In this document: positions 55,463 to 63,223 of the stretch, piece after piece
How positions within the stretch are numbered: the first letter of the stretch is position 1
How the letters are laid out: the number at the start of each line of letters is the position of its first letter
Assembly (NCBI GenBank): GCA_002862125.1
Contig: PHSP01000003.1
Coordinates: forward strand, 310,001 to 374,000
Source: Methylobacter sp. KS41
GTDB lineage: Bacteria; Pseudomonadota; Gammaproteobacteria; Methylococcales; Methylomonadaceae
Length of the DNA: 64,000 nucleotides
Reading direction: 5' to 3'
Notes under the pieces: model-generated
Seen by the model: only the letters and a program-made list of their open reading frames with translations
What the model was told of the DNA's origin: nothing
Databases searched by the model: none
Translations under genes and position numbers: made by a program

Positions 55463-55773
55463 TCACCGATTCCTGATTAAGATTAATTGAGATAACAAAA
55501 ATCTGGCAGGTTTTTGTAAAAAAGGAAAGATAGTGATTCCGTCTCCTTTTTCCTGCAAAAACCTGCCATTCAAAATTGATTCTGAACTATCTTCTGATTC
55601 CTTATATTTTTTAGAAAATATACTGCTTAGTGAGTTACCCCGATAAGAAAATCGAGTATGCATGGTTTTATTGATATTTGAGCAAAAATTCGCCGTATAA
55701 AATCATTTTTTCCTTGATAATGACACGTTTTAACCCGCAATAGTCAATTTGTAATTAAGGTAAACCGGAATCC
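55463..55773. other. Intergenic region after the second yfdX gene
   Basis: About 310 bases holding the long hairpin at 55504-55568 and nothing else recognised. Confidence 0.5.
55504..55568. terminator. Long two-part hairpin after yfdX
   Basis: TGGCAGGTTTTTG (55504-55516) pairs perfectly with CAAAAACCTGCCA (55556-55568), and inside AAAAAGGA (55519-55526) pairs with TCCTTTTT (55544-55551). It begins 41 bases past the yfdX stop. The size fits a terminator or a small palindromic mobile repeat; both are possible. Confidence 0.55.
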
Positions 55774-55881
55774 ATGGACAATCTATTGATGTATCTTCAT
55801 AAAAGAAGCCCATCATTCTGGATAATAGTAGGTTTAATTCTCGCGGTTGAGATAGGCTATCTAGGAGCCAGTCGGACTTAG
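55774..55881 (+). pseudogene. Truncated N-terminus of a membrane sensor-type gene
   Basis: A 35-codon frame, MDNLLMYLHKRSPSFWIIVG then LILAVEIGYLG, ends in ASRT and a stop. The first 31 residues look like the start of GGDEF or kinase sensor proteins whose first helix is followed by a DYLTG-type motif; that motif and everything behind it are missing. The IS21 element begins about 20 bases further. A weak GGAATCC precedes the ATG. It could alternatively be a tiny membrane protein. Confidence 0.4.
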
Positions 55882-55995
55882 CGAATCGATATTAGAAAAA
55901 TTTGCGTATTCTGATTAATTTGAACACTGATTCTGGCCGAACTTGAACACCTAAAACCTAACGCATCGGTGGAAGTGAATTTTTACTCTAAGTGC

Positions 55996-56739
55996 TCAAC
56001 TTGGGTCAAGGAATTCATTTTTTTTTCGCATCGATTCTCCTTTCAAATTGATCCGGTGGGCGTTATGCATCAGCCGGTCTAAGATGGCATCGGCTAAAGT
56101 ATTATCACCAATCGCTTCATACCATTGTTCTGTCGGCAATTGGCTGATAATGATGGTTGCTGACTGCTCATAACGATCATCCATAATTTCCATCAAATCA
56201 TTTCGAGTGGCGGCATTCAACGGTTCCAGGCCCCAGTCATCGATGATCAGCAAGTTCAGTCCAGCGATAGTTTTCAGTAATCTGCTGTAGCTGCCATCGG
56301 CCTTGGCTTGAGTCAATGCCAGAATGAGGCGTGGAAGCCTGTAGTATTTGACGCTGTAACCTTTCAGGCAGGCTTGCTGACCGAGCGCACAAGCAATATA
56401 GGTTTTGCCTGTGCCGCAAGGGCCGGTCAGCAAAAGGTTCTGAGCTTTTTTTAACCAGTCACATAATAATAGTGACGCCATTTGCGACGGCTGCAGGCCT
56501 CTGGCAGCCTGATAATCAATGTCTTTGGCATGGGCTTTGAGTTTGAACTGCGCGGCGCTTGTCAAGCGCTCTTGTTTGCGCTGATGACGGGCCTGGTCTT
56601 CGTGATCGACTAATAATTGCAGGCGCTCTGCAAAGGCTAACCCTTCATAAGTACCAGGCTGTTCCAGTTGAGTTTGCAGCGCAGAAGCCATGCCGTTTAG
56701 TTTCAATTGGCGTAGTTGGTTGAGTGTTTGTTCAATCAT
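55996..56739 (-). CDS. istB: IS21 helper ATPase (IstB)
   Basis: A 247-residue AAA+ ATPase that assists the transposase in target choice. Walker A TGPCGTGKTYIACALG near residue 105, Walker B LLIIDDWGLEPLN near 170, and the N-terminal helical IstB domain (QTLNQLRQLKLNGMASALQT-type start). AGGACCTTAAC precedes the ATG. The length is usual for the family. It follows istA after 95 bases, as in most IS21 elements. No damage visible. Confidence 0.96.
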   Translation of the reverse strand: MIEQTLNQLRQLKLNGMASALQTQLEQPGTYEGLAFAERLQLLVDHEDQARHQRKQERLTSAAQFKLKAHAKDIDYQAARGLQPSQMASLLLCDWLKKAQNLLLTGPCGTGKTYIACALGQQACLKGYSVKYYRLPRLILALTQAKADGSYSRLLKTIAGLNLLIIDDWGLEPLNAATRNDLMEIMDDRYEQSATIIISQLPTEQWYEAIGDNTLADAILDRLMHNAHRINLKGESMRKKNEFLDPS

Positions 56740-56834
56740 GTTAAGGTCCTGTATTTAGAAATTGAGCATACAGAGCTTTTCAACAGCAATCTGATGCAGG
56801 CCCTGTTTGCTCAGCTATCTAGGGGGTTTAAGGG

Positions 56835-58403
56835 TTAGTGGAAACTCTTTGCACCACGAATGTTTTCATGGTCCTGAGGTAATAACGAAAGTTGCACCGG
56901 CGCTGATTCCGGCAACTTGTCCCGGTTACTTTGCAAAATGGCTTTCACATTTTTCAATTTGAACAGGGCTTCTTTATTGGCGATTGCACAGGCTTTATTT
57001 AAGCGCTCGGCGGCATAGCTTCGATTGAGGCTCAATAACCCCAGGCAGACGCGGTAAGCCTGCTCTGGATGCTCCCTACGCTGTAACTGCCCCTTCACCC
57101 ACACCAGCACCTCAGGCCCTATCGATTGCGCCCAGTTCATTAATCGCCCTGGCGTCCATTGCTGATGCTGGGCATGCTGTTCGGGCATGTGCCCTGGCTC
57201 GGTGGTCATGCCGGGATAATACTTTCGGACATGGGTGGCGATGCGTTGGTTAAGAAAGTAGACCTCAATCAGTTTGTCACCGGCATGCAACTCCACCTGT
57301 TCGCCCACGCAGTCATGCGGCACTGAATAGAGATGTTGGTCGTAAATCAGGTGATAATCGCTATTGACGCGGGCCGTTTTGATGTCCGTGTACTGGTAAG
57401 CATGCTTGGGCAACGCTGACAGGGCTGGTTGGTCGAGTTTTTCAAACCACTGCTGGCGATTGCCTGGCATTTGCTTGAAGGGCTTCTGATTGAGTTCGAT
57501 CAATAAAGCGCTGATACAGTGATTTAGCTCCGCCAAAGAAAAGAAAGTTTGATGGCGCAGTTTGGCCATAATCCAGCGCTCAACAAGCTGGACACCAGCC
57601 TCGGCTTTGGCTTTATCCTTGGGTTTATAGGGTCTGGCAGGCATCACCGCGACTGCATAATGAGCCGCCAGCTGTTGATAACTGGGATTGAGTTCAGGGT
57701 CGTAACGACAGGCTTTATTCACCCCGCTTTTTAAATTATCGGGGATCAACATCACTGGCGTACCACCAAAAAACTCAAAGGCGCGGACATGGCTGCCTAA
57801 CCAATCCGGCAGACTCTGGCTCCAGGTCGCCTCGGCAAAGGTGTAATTGGATGCGCCCAATACCGCCACAAAGATTTGCGCCGCCCGTATTTCACCGCTG
57901 GCGGCACAAACCACCGGTATCGTAGGTCCGGCATAATCGATAAATAATTTTTCACCAGCGCGATGGGTCTGCCGCATGGAGCGCTTTTGTTTCTTCCGCC
58001 ACTCTGCATAACGGGCGCAGAACTGCGAGTAGCTATAGCAACGGTTCGGCCTGTCCTGAGCGAAGCCGAAGGGATAGTGCTGGGTGTGCTCCTCCCAGAG
58101 CAACTGCTTGGTCAGGCCCTTTTTCTTCAACTCCAGGTGAACGTCTGTCCATACCGGTTCCTGGTATTTGGCTGAAGGCTGAGCGTCTGATCGGGGATAA
58201 AATTTCAGGGCTAGCGTTTGATCATCCCAATCCTCCGGTAGCGGCCAGGTTATTTTCAGCTGCACGGCCAATTTCAAGATATTTTGGATGCTGCCAACAC
58301 TGATTTTGGTGCTGGCACTGATTTTCCGGATGCTTAATCCGGCGCTATAGCTGAGTCTGAGTATTTCTCTTAATTTTCGCATTGCTGTTCTCTTCGCTGA
58401 CAT
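56835..58403 (-). CDS. istA: IS21 transposase (IstA)
   Basis: A 522-residue DDE transposase. N-terminal helix-turn-helix (LRLSYSAGLSIRKISASTKI), the catalytic core with Asp in EKLFIDYAGPTIPV (about residue 155), Asp in MLIPDNLKSGVNKA (about 221) and Glu in KAKAEAGVQLVERW (about 268). GGAAAGAAT precedes the ATG. Oddity: near residues 111-119 the protein contains the octapeptide FGFAQDRP between HYP and NRCYSYSQFC, encoded by a small palindromic repeat (58045-58070) inserted in frame; relatives would read YPNRCYSYSQF. The rest is complete, so activity may be retained. Confidence 0.95.
   Translation of the reverse strand: MSAKRTAMRKLREILRLSYSAGLSIRKISASTKISVGSIQNILKLAVQLKITWPLPEDWDDQTLALKFYPRSDAQPSAKYQEPVWTDVHLELKKKGLTKQLLWEEHTQHYPFGFAQDRPNRCYSYSQFCARYAEWRKKQKRSMRQTHRAGEKLFIDYAGPTIPVVCAASGEIRAAQIFVAVLGASNYTFAEATWSQSLPDWLGSHVRAFEFFGGTPVMLIPDNLKSGVNKACRYDPELNPSYQQLAAHYAVAVMPARPYKPKDKAKAEAGVQLVERWIMAKLRHQTFFSLAELNHCISALLIELNQKPFKQMPGNRQQWFEKLDQPALSALPKHAYQYTDIKTARVNSDYHLIYDQHLYSVPHDCVGEQVELHAGDKLIEVYFLNQRIATHVRKYYPGMTTEPGHMPEQHAQHQQWTPGRLMNWAQSIGPEVLVWVKGQLQRREHPEQAYRVCLGLLSLNRSYAAERLNKACAIANKEALFKLKNVKAILQSNRDKLPESAPVQLSLLPQDHENIRGAKSFH
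58045..58070. repeat. Small palindromic repeat inside istA
   Basis: TTCGGC at one end and GCCGAA at the other frame CTGTCCTGAGCGAA. This GCCTGTCCTGAGCGAAGCCG sequence is a known-looking dispersed repeat in proteobacteria, often translated as PFGFAQDRP in genes. It adds about 24 bases in frame to istA. Confidence 0.65.
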
Positions 58404-58540
58404 ATTCTTTCCATAAAAGGCAGAAAGGATAGTCTGATTGAATAAACAATGCGTTAGGCGGGATTCCGGTAACTTGAACAGTCATTCCGGCAACTTGAAC
58501 ACCGATTCTGGAAAATCTCAAAAACTGTTCAGCTTGAAAC

Positions 58541-58620
58541 CAGAATCAGTGTTCAACTTAATTCAGAATAGGTGTTCAGATTGGATCAGAATGAGTGTTC
58601 AGGTTGAGCCAGAATATGCG
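58541..58620. repeat. IS21 right-end tandem repeats
   Basis: Four CAGAAT units start at 58541, 58564, 58587 and 58610; three continue with GTGTTCA. The exact 23-base period corresponds to two helical turns plus two bases and is expected for transposase binding sites. Oppositely oriented units (ATTCCGG...TTGAACA, about 21 bases apart) lie at 58463-58507. Confidence 0.8.
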
Positions 58621-58744
58621 CCTCACCTTGAGCCTCAAGAAAATCAATGAATCGGGGCAGCAGGCGACTTTCTTCATGCAGTTTAAACCCCATTGCCTGG
58701 CGCAAGGCGAGATATTCATCAACAGCTTGCCGAAGCGTGTTCAT
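58586..58744 (-). pseudogene. 5' fragment of a second tyrosine recombinase, cut by IS21
   Basis: The ATG at 58744 overlaps the corrected stop of the upstream recombinase gene (ATGA). It encodes NTLRQAVDEYLALRQAMGFK then LPRFIDFLEAQGEAHI, the SAM-like N-terminal domain of integrases of the tandem-recombinase (RIT) type. From about 58620 the frame runs into the IS21 end (LAQPEHSF, stop). The catalytic domain is missing on the other side of the IS21, so a deletion accompanied or followed the insertion. Confidence 0.8.
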
Positions 58745-59982
58745 ATCTCACCTCCTGGCCATGGCAGTGCCAGTCTGCGCAAGACAGATTCATTGACCTT
58801 GGCATAAATCTGCGTGGTATTGAGGTCGCGATGTCGCAATAGCTCGCTGATTTCGGCCAATGATGCGCCATTTCGAAGCAATCGGGTGGCCAGTGAATGG
58901 CGCAGCAGATGCGCACCCTTGTGCGCTGGGGGAGGCCTGCCCGGTCCAGGGCACGATGGACGATCGTACCTACGGCCTCGCCATTGACAAACCCGCGCTG
59001 CGGCGCCCGATGGCGCACAAACACGCTTCGTGTCGAGCAGGACGGTCGTCCATCGCGCAGGTAGTTGGCAAGTGCCTGGCCGACTTCATCAGGCAATGGG
59101 AGTCGATCGTAGCGTCCGCCCTTGCCGCGTGCGATGATTTCCCCGGCATCCCAATCGAGATCATTTAAAGTGAGGGCCGCCACTTCAGCGGCCCGCAGAC
59201 CCAGTCGGGCCAATAGCTGCAAAATCGCGTAATTACGGAGGCCTTCTGGGGTAGTCTGTTCAACACTATGCAGCAAGTATTCAACATCATCGGCATTGAT
59301 AAACTTGGGTAACGTCGACAAGCGTCGTCGCGCCGGGGTGGGTACGCACTGTGCCAAGTCTTTGGTAATCAGCGCTTGCTGAAGCAGAAACCGGAAAAAG
59401 CTGCGTAGCGCCGAAGCGATTAACTGGGTTTGGCCCGCACTATAACGACGTGCCTGCTGCAGCATAAAGCCGGTGACGTCTTGCGCGCACAGCGCATCCA
59501 GATTCGGCGGCTGTATTCCAAAGCGCTGGCTAAGAAAATGTACCACCGTGTTGAGATAAGAATGGATGGTCGAAGGTGCCAGATTGCGCTGGCAAACCAG
59601 ATATTGTTGAAACGCCTGCACAATACTGGTGTACGCGGGATCAGCAACCGCCTTTACCGGCGCCGCAATTACGCCCACCACTCGAAGATGCGCCAGTAAC
59701 TTTTTCAATATGGCTCGGTCGTCACGATGAGGACGCCGGATTTGATAACGGTGCTGAAAAAAAGTATTGACTGGCTGTTCAGCAAGATCCGTTACAGTGA
59801 GTCCTTGTTGCTGCATCCATATAGTGAGGTCTGCGAGCAGACGAACGGCATACTTCGCTGTCCACGGAGCGTAACCTTCGTCGAACAACTGTTGGGCAAA
59901 GGTGTCGATGTGTGTGCTTAGTTAGCGGACCCGCTTGTAAGCGCTGTACAACAATGGGATTGGGATAAAAATTTTCGATCAT
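58741..59982 (-). pseudogene. Tyrosine recombinase (RIT-type first integrase) with two frameshifts
   Basis: The original start is ATG 59982 (after AGGAGACTATC): MIENFYPNPIVVQRLQAGPL, then a frameshift near 59912-59925 after which the frame continues as HIDTFAQQLFDEGYAPWTAK. A long open part follows (59888 to about 58920): YLVCQRNLAPSTIHSYLNTV core-binding domain and LGLRAAEVAALTLNDLDWDA with the first catalytic Arg. At about 58920 one A is missing; only after restoring it does the frame read GAHLLRHSLATRLLRNGASL and ELLRHRDLNTTQIYAKV with the His, Arg and nucleophile Tyr. As it stands the protein ends out of frame and should be inactive. Next to it is a second recombinase fragment, so this was a recombinase-in-trio element. 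Confidence 0.88.
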
Positions 59983-59999
59983 GATAGTCTCCTGGGTAG

Positions 60000-60015
60000 C
60001 TGGTCAATTGACCAG
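60000..60015. repeat. Perfect 16-bp palindrome before the recombinase gene
   Basis: CTGGTCAATTGACCAG, its own reverse complement, 18 bases upstream of the original recombinase ATG. It could be an operator or a recombinase binding site. Confidence 0.8.
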
Positions 60016-60029
60016 ACCGAGAAGACAAG

Positions 60030-60127
60030 CCGAATAATGCTGAGTAAGCAAGTCTCAGCTTAGAATGGAACTTATTGAAAACCGTGGATAATAACAATCG
60101 ACCTAAACCTTACTCGACATTATTCGG
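60030..60127. repeat. 19-bp inverted repeat pair
   Basis: CCGAATAATGCTGAGTAAG (60030-60048) and CTTACTCGACATTATTCGG (60109-60127) are inverted matches at 17 of 19 positions with 60 bases between. Likely part of the terminal structure of the recombinase element. Confidence 0.75.
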
Positions 60128-60139
60128 TACTCCGGATTA

Positions 60140-60171
60140 TGCCTCTAATGCCGAGCTCGGCATTAGAGGCA
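60140..60171. repeat. Perfect 32-bp palindrome
   Basis: The left half TGCCTCTAATGCCGAG is followed directly by its reverse complement CTCGGCATTAGAGGCA, with no loop. It lies 168 bases past the topA stop. Candidate terminator for topA, or an end or recombination site of the adjacent mobile element. Between 60172 and 60339 I see no gene. Confidence 0.85.
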
Positions 60172-60339
60172 CTCGTTTGCCATCCAATAAGGGGATAGCT
60201 CACATCATTCCAATGAATCGACGCGACTTCGTAAAGCCTGCATTTTCAATACGCAAAAAACGCACAGTGAAAATACATGCCCTATCGCTCTACCAGGGAA
60301 TACTCGACTCTTGCCTCGCAGCGGTTACGTGCTACCTTA

Positions 60340-62664
60340 TTAACGAAGGGTTTCTTTGGGTCCTTGCACATTTGCCGGATCACCTTCGTAGGGAGTGGCA
60401 TAGCTACATTCTTTTTGTGGGCAGACTTTTTCTACACCACGCCTCTTGGTCTCTTTTATCGTTAAAATAGGCCAATTACATTCCGGACAGCTTTCATTAA
60501 TCGGAGTATTCCAGAGTGCATAATCACATTTTGGATAGCCTGAGCAGGAGTAAAATATTTTGCCATTGCGTGATTTGCGTTTTAGTATGGTGCCATTTTT
60601 GCATTGAGGGCAATGGACTCCGGTGTCCATGGGTTTTTCCAAAGGCTCAATATAACGGCATTTTGGATAAGCGCTACAGCCGATGAATTTACCATAGCGG
60701 CCCGTTTTGAAAACCAAGGGTGAGTCGCATTGAGGGCAGGTTCGGCCTTCTACAACTTCAGGTTCATCGGAAGCGCTAATGTCATCATTCAAATTCCGGG
60801 TATAGGAGCATTCAGGGTAATTGGTGCAGCCGATAAATCGTCCATTTCTCCCTAGGCGGATTGACAGTGGACTGCCGCATTCAGGGCACTTTTCATCGAT
60901 GGCTTCCTGGGTAACATCTTTACGCTGGACGCTTGCATCTTTTTCTTGAATCATCGCATTAAATGGCTTCCAGAATTCGTGCATTAATGGAATCCAGTCT
61001 TTTTCACCCCGGGAAACAGCATCTAGTTCATCTTCCAAATTAGCGGTGAAGCCATAATCGACGTATTTTGTAAAGTGTTCAGTCAGAAATTTATTGACAA
61101 TTCTGCCGACATCGGTCGGGTAAAAGCGTTTATTGTCCAGGGTGACATATTCACGATTTTGCAGGGTCGAAATAATTGATGCATAAGTCGAAGGCCGCCC
61201 TATGCCGTGTTCTTCTAAAGATTTTACCAGACTGGCCTCGCCGTAACGAGGAGGTGGCTCGGTAAAATGCTGGCCCGAAATGATGTCTATGAGAGGCACG
61301 ATGTGACCTTCTTCAAGAGGGGGCAAAAAACTTTCCTTGTCATCGCTTTCCTTACTGTCATCTTTTCCTTCGAGGTAAACAGCCATAAATCCGGGAGTGG
61401 CAATGGTAGAGCCAGTTGCTCTAAACATGTGTTTGCCATCACCGCAGCTCAGATCAACGGCAACCATATTAAGCGTAGCGTGAATCATCTGACAGGCTAT
61501 GGTGCGCTTCCAGATTAGATCGTACAGTTTAAATTGTTCAATACTGAGATGGTTTTTTATCAGGTTGGGCAAATGCCTCGGGGAAGTTGGACGTATCGCC
61601 TCGTGCGCTTCTTGAGCATTCTTTGATTTGGTTTTAAATACCCGGGGTTCTTTGGGCACATTTTTAGAGCCGTAGTTTTCTGAGATCAGTGCGCGTATTT
61701 CCTCGACGGCTTCTATTGATAAATTAACTGAATCAGTACGCATGTAGGTAATCAAGCCGGCTGTTTCGCCACCCAGATCAATCCCTTCATACAGTTGTTG
61801 GGCTACTAGCATGGTGCGTTTGGTGGTAAAGCCTAATTTGCGCGATGCCTCCTGTTGTAGTGTCGAGGTTATAAAAGGTGGAGCCGGGTTGCGTTTTTGC
61901 TGTTTCTTTTCCAGTTTGGCAACCAGTAACCGGCCATCTGCCGCAGTCAGTAGAGTTTGTTTGATTTTTTCTGCCTGTGCCTCATTGGTAATACTGAATT
62001 GAGTAAATTTTTCGCTATCGAAGTGAGTCAGTTTAGCTTTAAATGATTGATCTTGCGCCATTAATGCTGCGTCAATAGTCCAGTATTCGCGGGTTTTAAA
62101 GGCTTCAATTTCCTGTTCACGCTCGACAATCATGCGTAAAGCGGGGCTTTGTACGCGGCCAGCTGACAGTCCTCTGCGAATTTTTTTCCATAATAAGGGC
62201 GATAGTTTAAAACCAACCAGATAATCCAGGGCGCGACGCGCTTGCTGGGCGTTGATTAGATTGGTGGCCAGTTGCTCTGGGTTGGCTATCGCTTCGGTGA
62301 CTGCTTTCTTGGTAATTTCATAAAAGACTACCCGATGCACCGGCTTGTCTTTAAGCAGTTTTTTTTCTTTCAACAATTCATACAAATGCCAGGAAATAGC
62401 TTCACCCTCTCTATCAGGGTCGGTTGCCAGATATAAGGTGTCTGCTGACTTAAGCGCTTTGCTGATAGCCTGAACGTGGCGTTGATTGCGATCGATGACT
62501 TCATATTTCATGGCAAAGTCATTGTCCGGATCAACGGCTCCTTCTTTAGGAATAAGGTCGCGGACGTGCCCATAAGAGGCTAAAACCAGGAAGTCTTTAC
62601 CTAAATACTTCTCTATGGTTTTTGCTTTTGCAGGCGATTCTACAATGACAAGATTTTTACTCAT
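60340..62664 (-). CDS. topA: DNA topoisomerase I
   Basis: A 774-residue type IA topoisomerase that relaxes negative supercoils. TOPRIM domain 1-140 (KNLVIVESPAKAKTIEKYLG; acidic DPDREGE at 82-88), gate domains with catalytic Tyr307 in GLITYMRTDSVN, and four C-terminal zinc-ribbon units: CPECGSPLSIRLGRNGRFIG, CPQCDSPLVFKTGRYGKFIG, CPQCKNGTILKRKSRNGKIF, and a fourth CPECNWPILTIKETKRRG ending CPQKEC. E. coli TopA (865 residues) is longer at the C-terminus. Follows smg on the same strand in the common gammaproteobacterial order dprA-smg-topA. No clear ribosome-binding site; an inverted repeat (62675-62729) lies just upstream. Confidence 0.97.
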   Translation of the reverse strand: MSKNLVIVESPAKAKTIEKYLGKDFLVLASYGHVRDLIPKEGAVDPDNDFAMKYEVIDRNQRHVQAISKALKSADTLYLATDPDREGEAISWHLYELLKEKKLLKDKPVHRVVFYEITKKAVTEAIANPEQLATNLINAQQARRALDYLVGFKLSPLLWKKIRRGLSAGRVQSPALRMIVEREQEIEAFKTREYWTIDAALMAQDQSFKAKLTHFDSEKFTQFSITNEAQAEKIKQTLLTAADGRLLVAKLEKKQQKRNPAPPFITSTLQQEASRKLGFTTKRTMLVAQQLYEGIDLGGETAGLITYMRTDSVNLSIEAVEEIRALISENYGSKNVPKEPRVFKTKSKNAQEAHEAIRPTSPRHLPNLIKNHLSIEQFKLYDLIWKRTIACQMIHATLNMVAVDLSCGDGKHMFRATGSTIATPGFMAVYLEGKDDSKESDDKESFLPPLEEGHIVPLIDIISGQHFTEPPPRYGEASLVKSLEEHGIGRPSTYASIISTLQNREYVTLDNKRFYPTDVGRIVNKFLTEHFTKYVDYGFTANLEDELDAVSRGEKDWIPLMHEFWKPFNAMIQEKDASVQRKDVTQEAIDEKCPECGSPLSIRLGRNGRFIGCTNYPECSYTRNLNDDISASDEPEVVEGRTCPQCDSPLVFKTGRYGKFIGCSAYPKCRYIEPLEKPMDTGVHCPQCKNGTILKRKSRNGKIFYSCSGYPKCDYALWNTPINESCPECNWPILTIKETKRRGVEKVCPQKECSYATPYEGDPANVQGPKETLR

Positions 62665-62674
62665 TTAATTGCAC

Positions 62675-62729
62675 AGATTCAAGGTTCTAGAAGGATGGCT
62701 CAAGATGATGAATTGTTCACCTTGAATCT
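62675..62729. repeat. 11-bp inverted repeat between smg and topA
   Basis: AGATTCAAGGT (62675-62685) and ACCTTGAATCT (62719-62729) pair perfectly with 33 bases between. In the minus-strand transcript it would form just before the topA start, ending 10 bases from the ATG. Possible transcription or translation control element. Confidence 0.6.
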
Positions 62730-62735
62730 TTTATG

Positions 62736-63203
62736 TTAATGTAAATAAGTAGGGACGAGATCATAGACAATATCTTCCATTCTGGAAAAAGCAATTTCCT
62801 CGTCAGGCTGGCTTAGCAAGACCATCAACACGATCCATTTCAATTTTTCCATTGATATTTCTTCATTTTCCAACGCCATTGCCTGATCAATGACAATTTC
62901 CCGGTTGCCTGAATTTAAAATACCATTTTGTTCGAGAAACATAATCAGATTGCGGCATTCGAGGTCAAGTCTAGCTATTTCCTGAGGGCAGAAAATGCGA
63001 AATGCAGGAGCTATAGTTGGCTTTATGGCGCTTTGCAGGCTGAGTGAGTCAAGCCAATCAAACGCTTTATTAACCTCATAGGATTCAAAACCTGCTTCCG
63101 TTAATTCTGTTCTGATGACATCGCTATCAGGAAGCTTTTCAATTTCATCTTCCATATAGTTTTCAAATAAATACATCAGGACATCAAAAATATTTTCTTT
63201 CAT
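62736..63203 (-). CDS. smg: Smg family protein (DUF494)
   Basis: A 155-residue acidic cytoplasmic protein, DUF494/Smg: MKENIFDVLMYLFENYMEDE at the start, ELTEAGFESYEVNKAFDWLD (about 33-52), FCPQEIARLDLECRNLIMFL (about 71-90) and the end LKWIVLMVLLSQPDEE are typical. It is encoded between dprA and topA in many gammaproteobacteria; function unknown despite high conservation. About 20 bases follow the dprA stop, so it is cotranscribed with dprA. GAAAATATT-type A/T-rich sequence and no strong ribosome-binding site lie near the start. Confidence 0.95.
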   Translation of the reverse strand: MKENIFDVLMYLFENYMEDEIEKLPDSDVIRTELTEAGFESYEVNKAFDWLDSLSLQSAIKPTIAPAFRIFCPQEIARLDLECRNLIMFLEQNGILNSGNREIVIDQAMALENEEISMEKLKWIVLMVLLSQPDEEIAFSRMEDIVYDLVPTYLH

Positions 63204-63223
63204 AGTGTGTTGGTTAGTTTTGT

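Larger units (their letters stand above)
55903..58620 (-). mobile_element. IS21-family insertion sequence (approximate ends)
   Basis: Contains istA and istB on the minus strand. Both ends carry the family-typical multiple terminal repeats: ATTCTG-units at 55908 and 55930 on the left (22 bases apart) and CAGAAT-GTGTTCA units at 58541, 58564, 58587 and 58610 on the right (exactly 23 bases apart). The extreme ends TGCGTATTCTG and CAGAATATGCG are inverted matches. I cannot see a target duplication, consistent with a later rearrangement at one side. Confidence 0.85.

Noticed and set aside
58541-58620. CRISPR-like array
   Set aside because: The 23-base period has no unique spacers and the units are the terminal repeats of IS21; no cas gene is present in the window.
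60075-60470. A 131-codon plus-strand frame downstream of the recombinase remnant
   Set aside because: It overlaps the 3' end of topA on the other strand and runs through the 32-bp palindrome; no domain and no ribosome-binding site.
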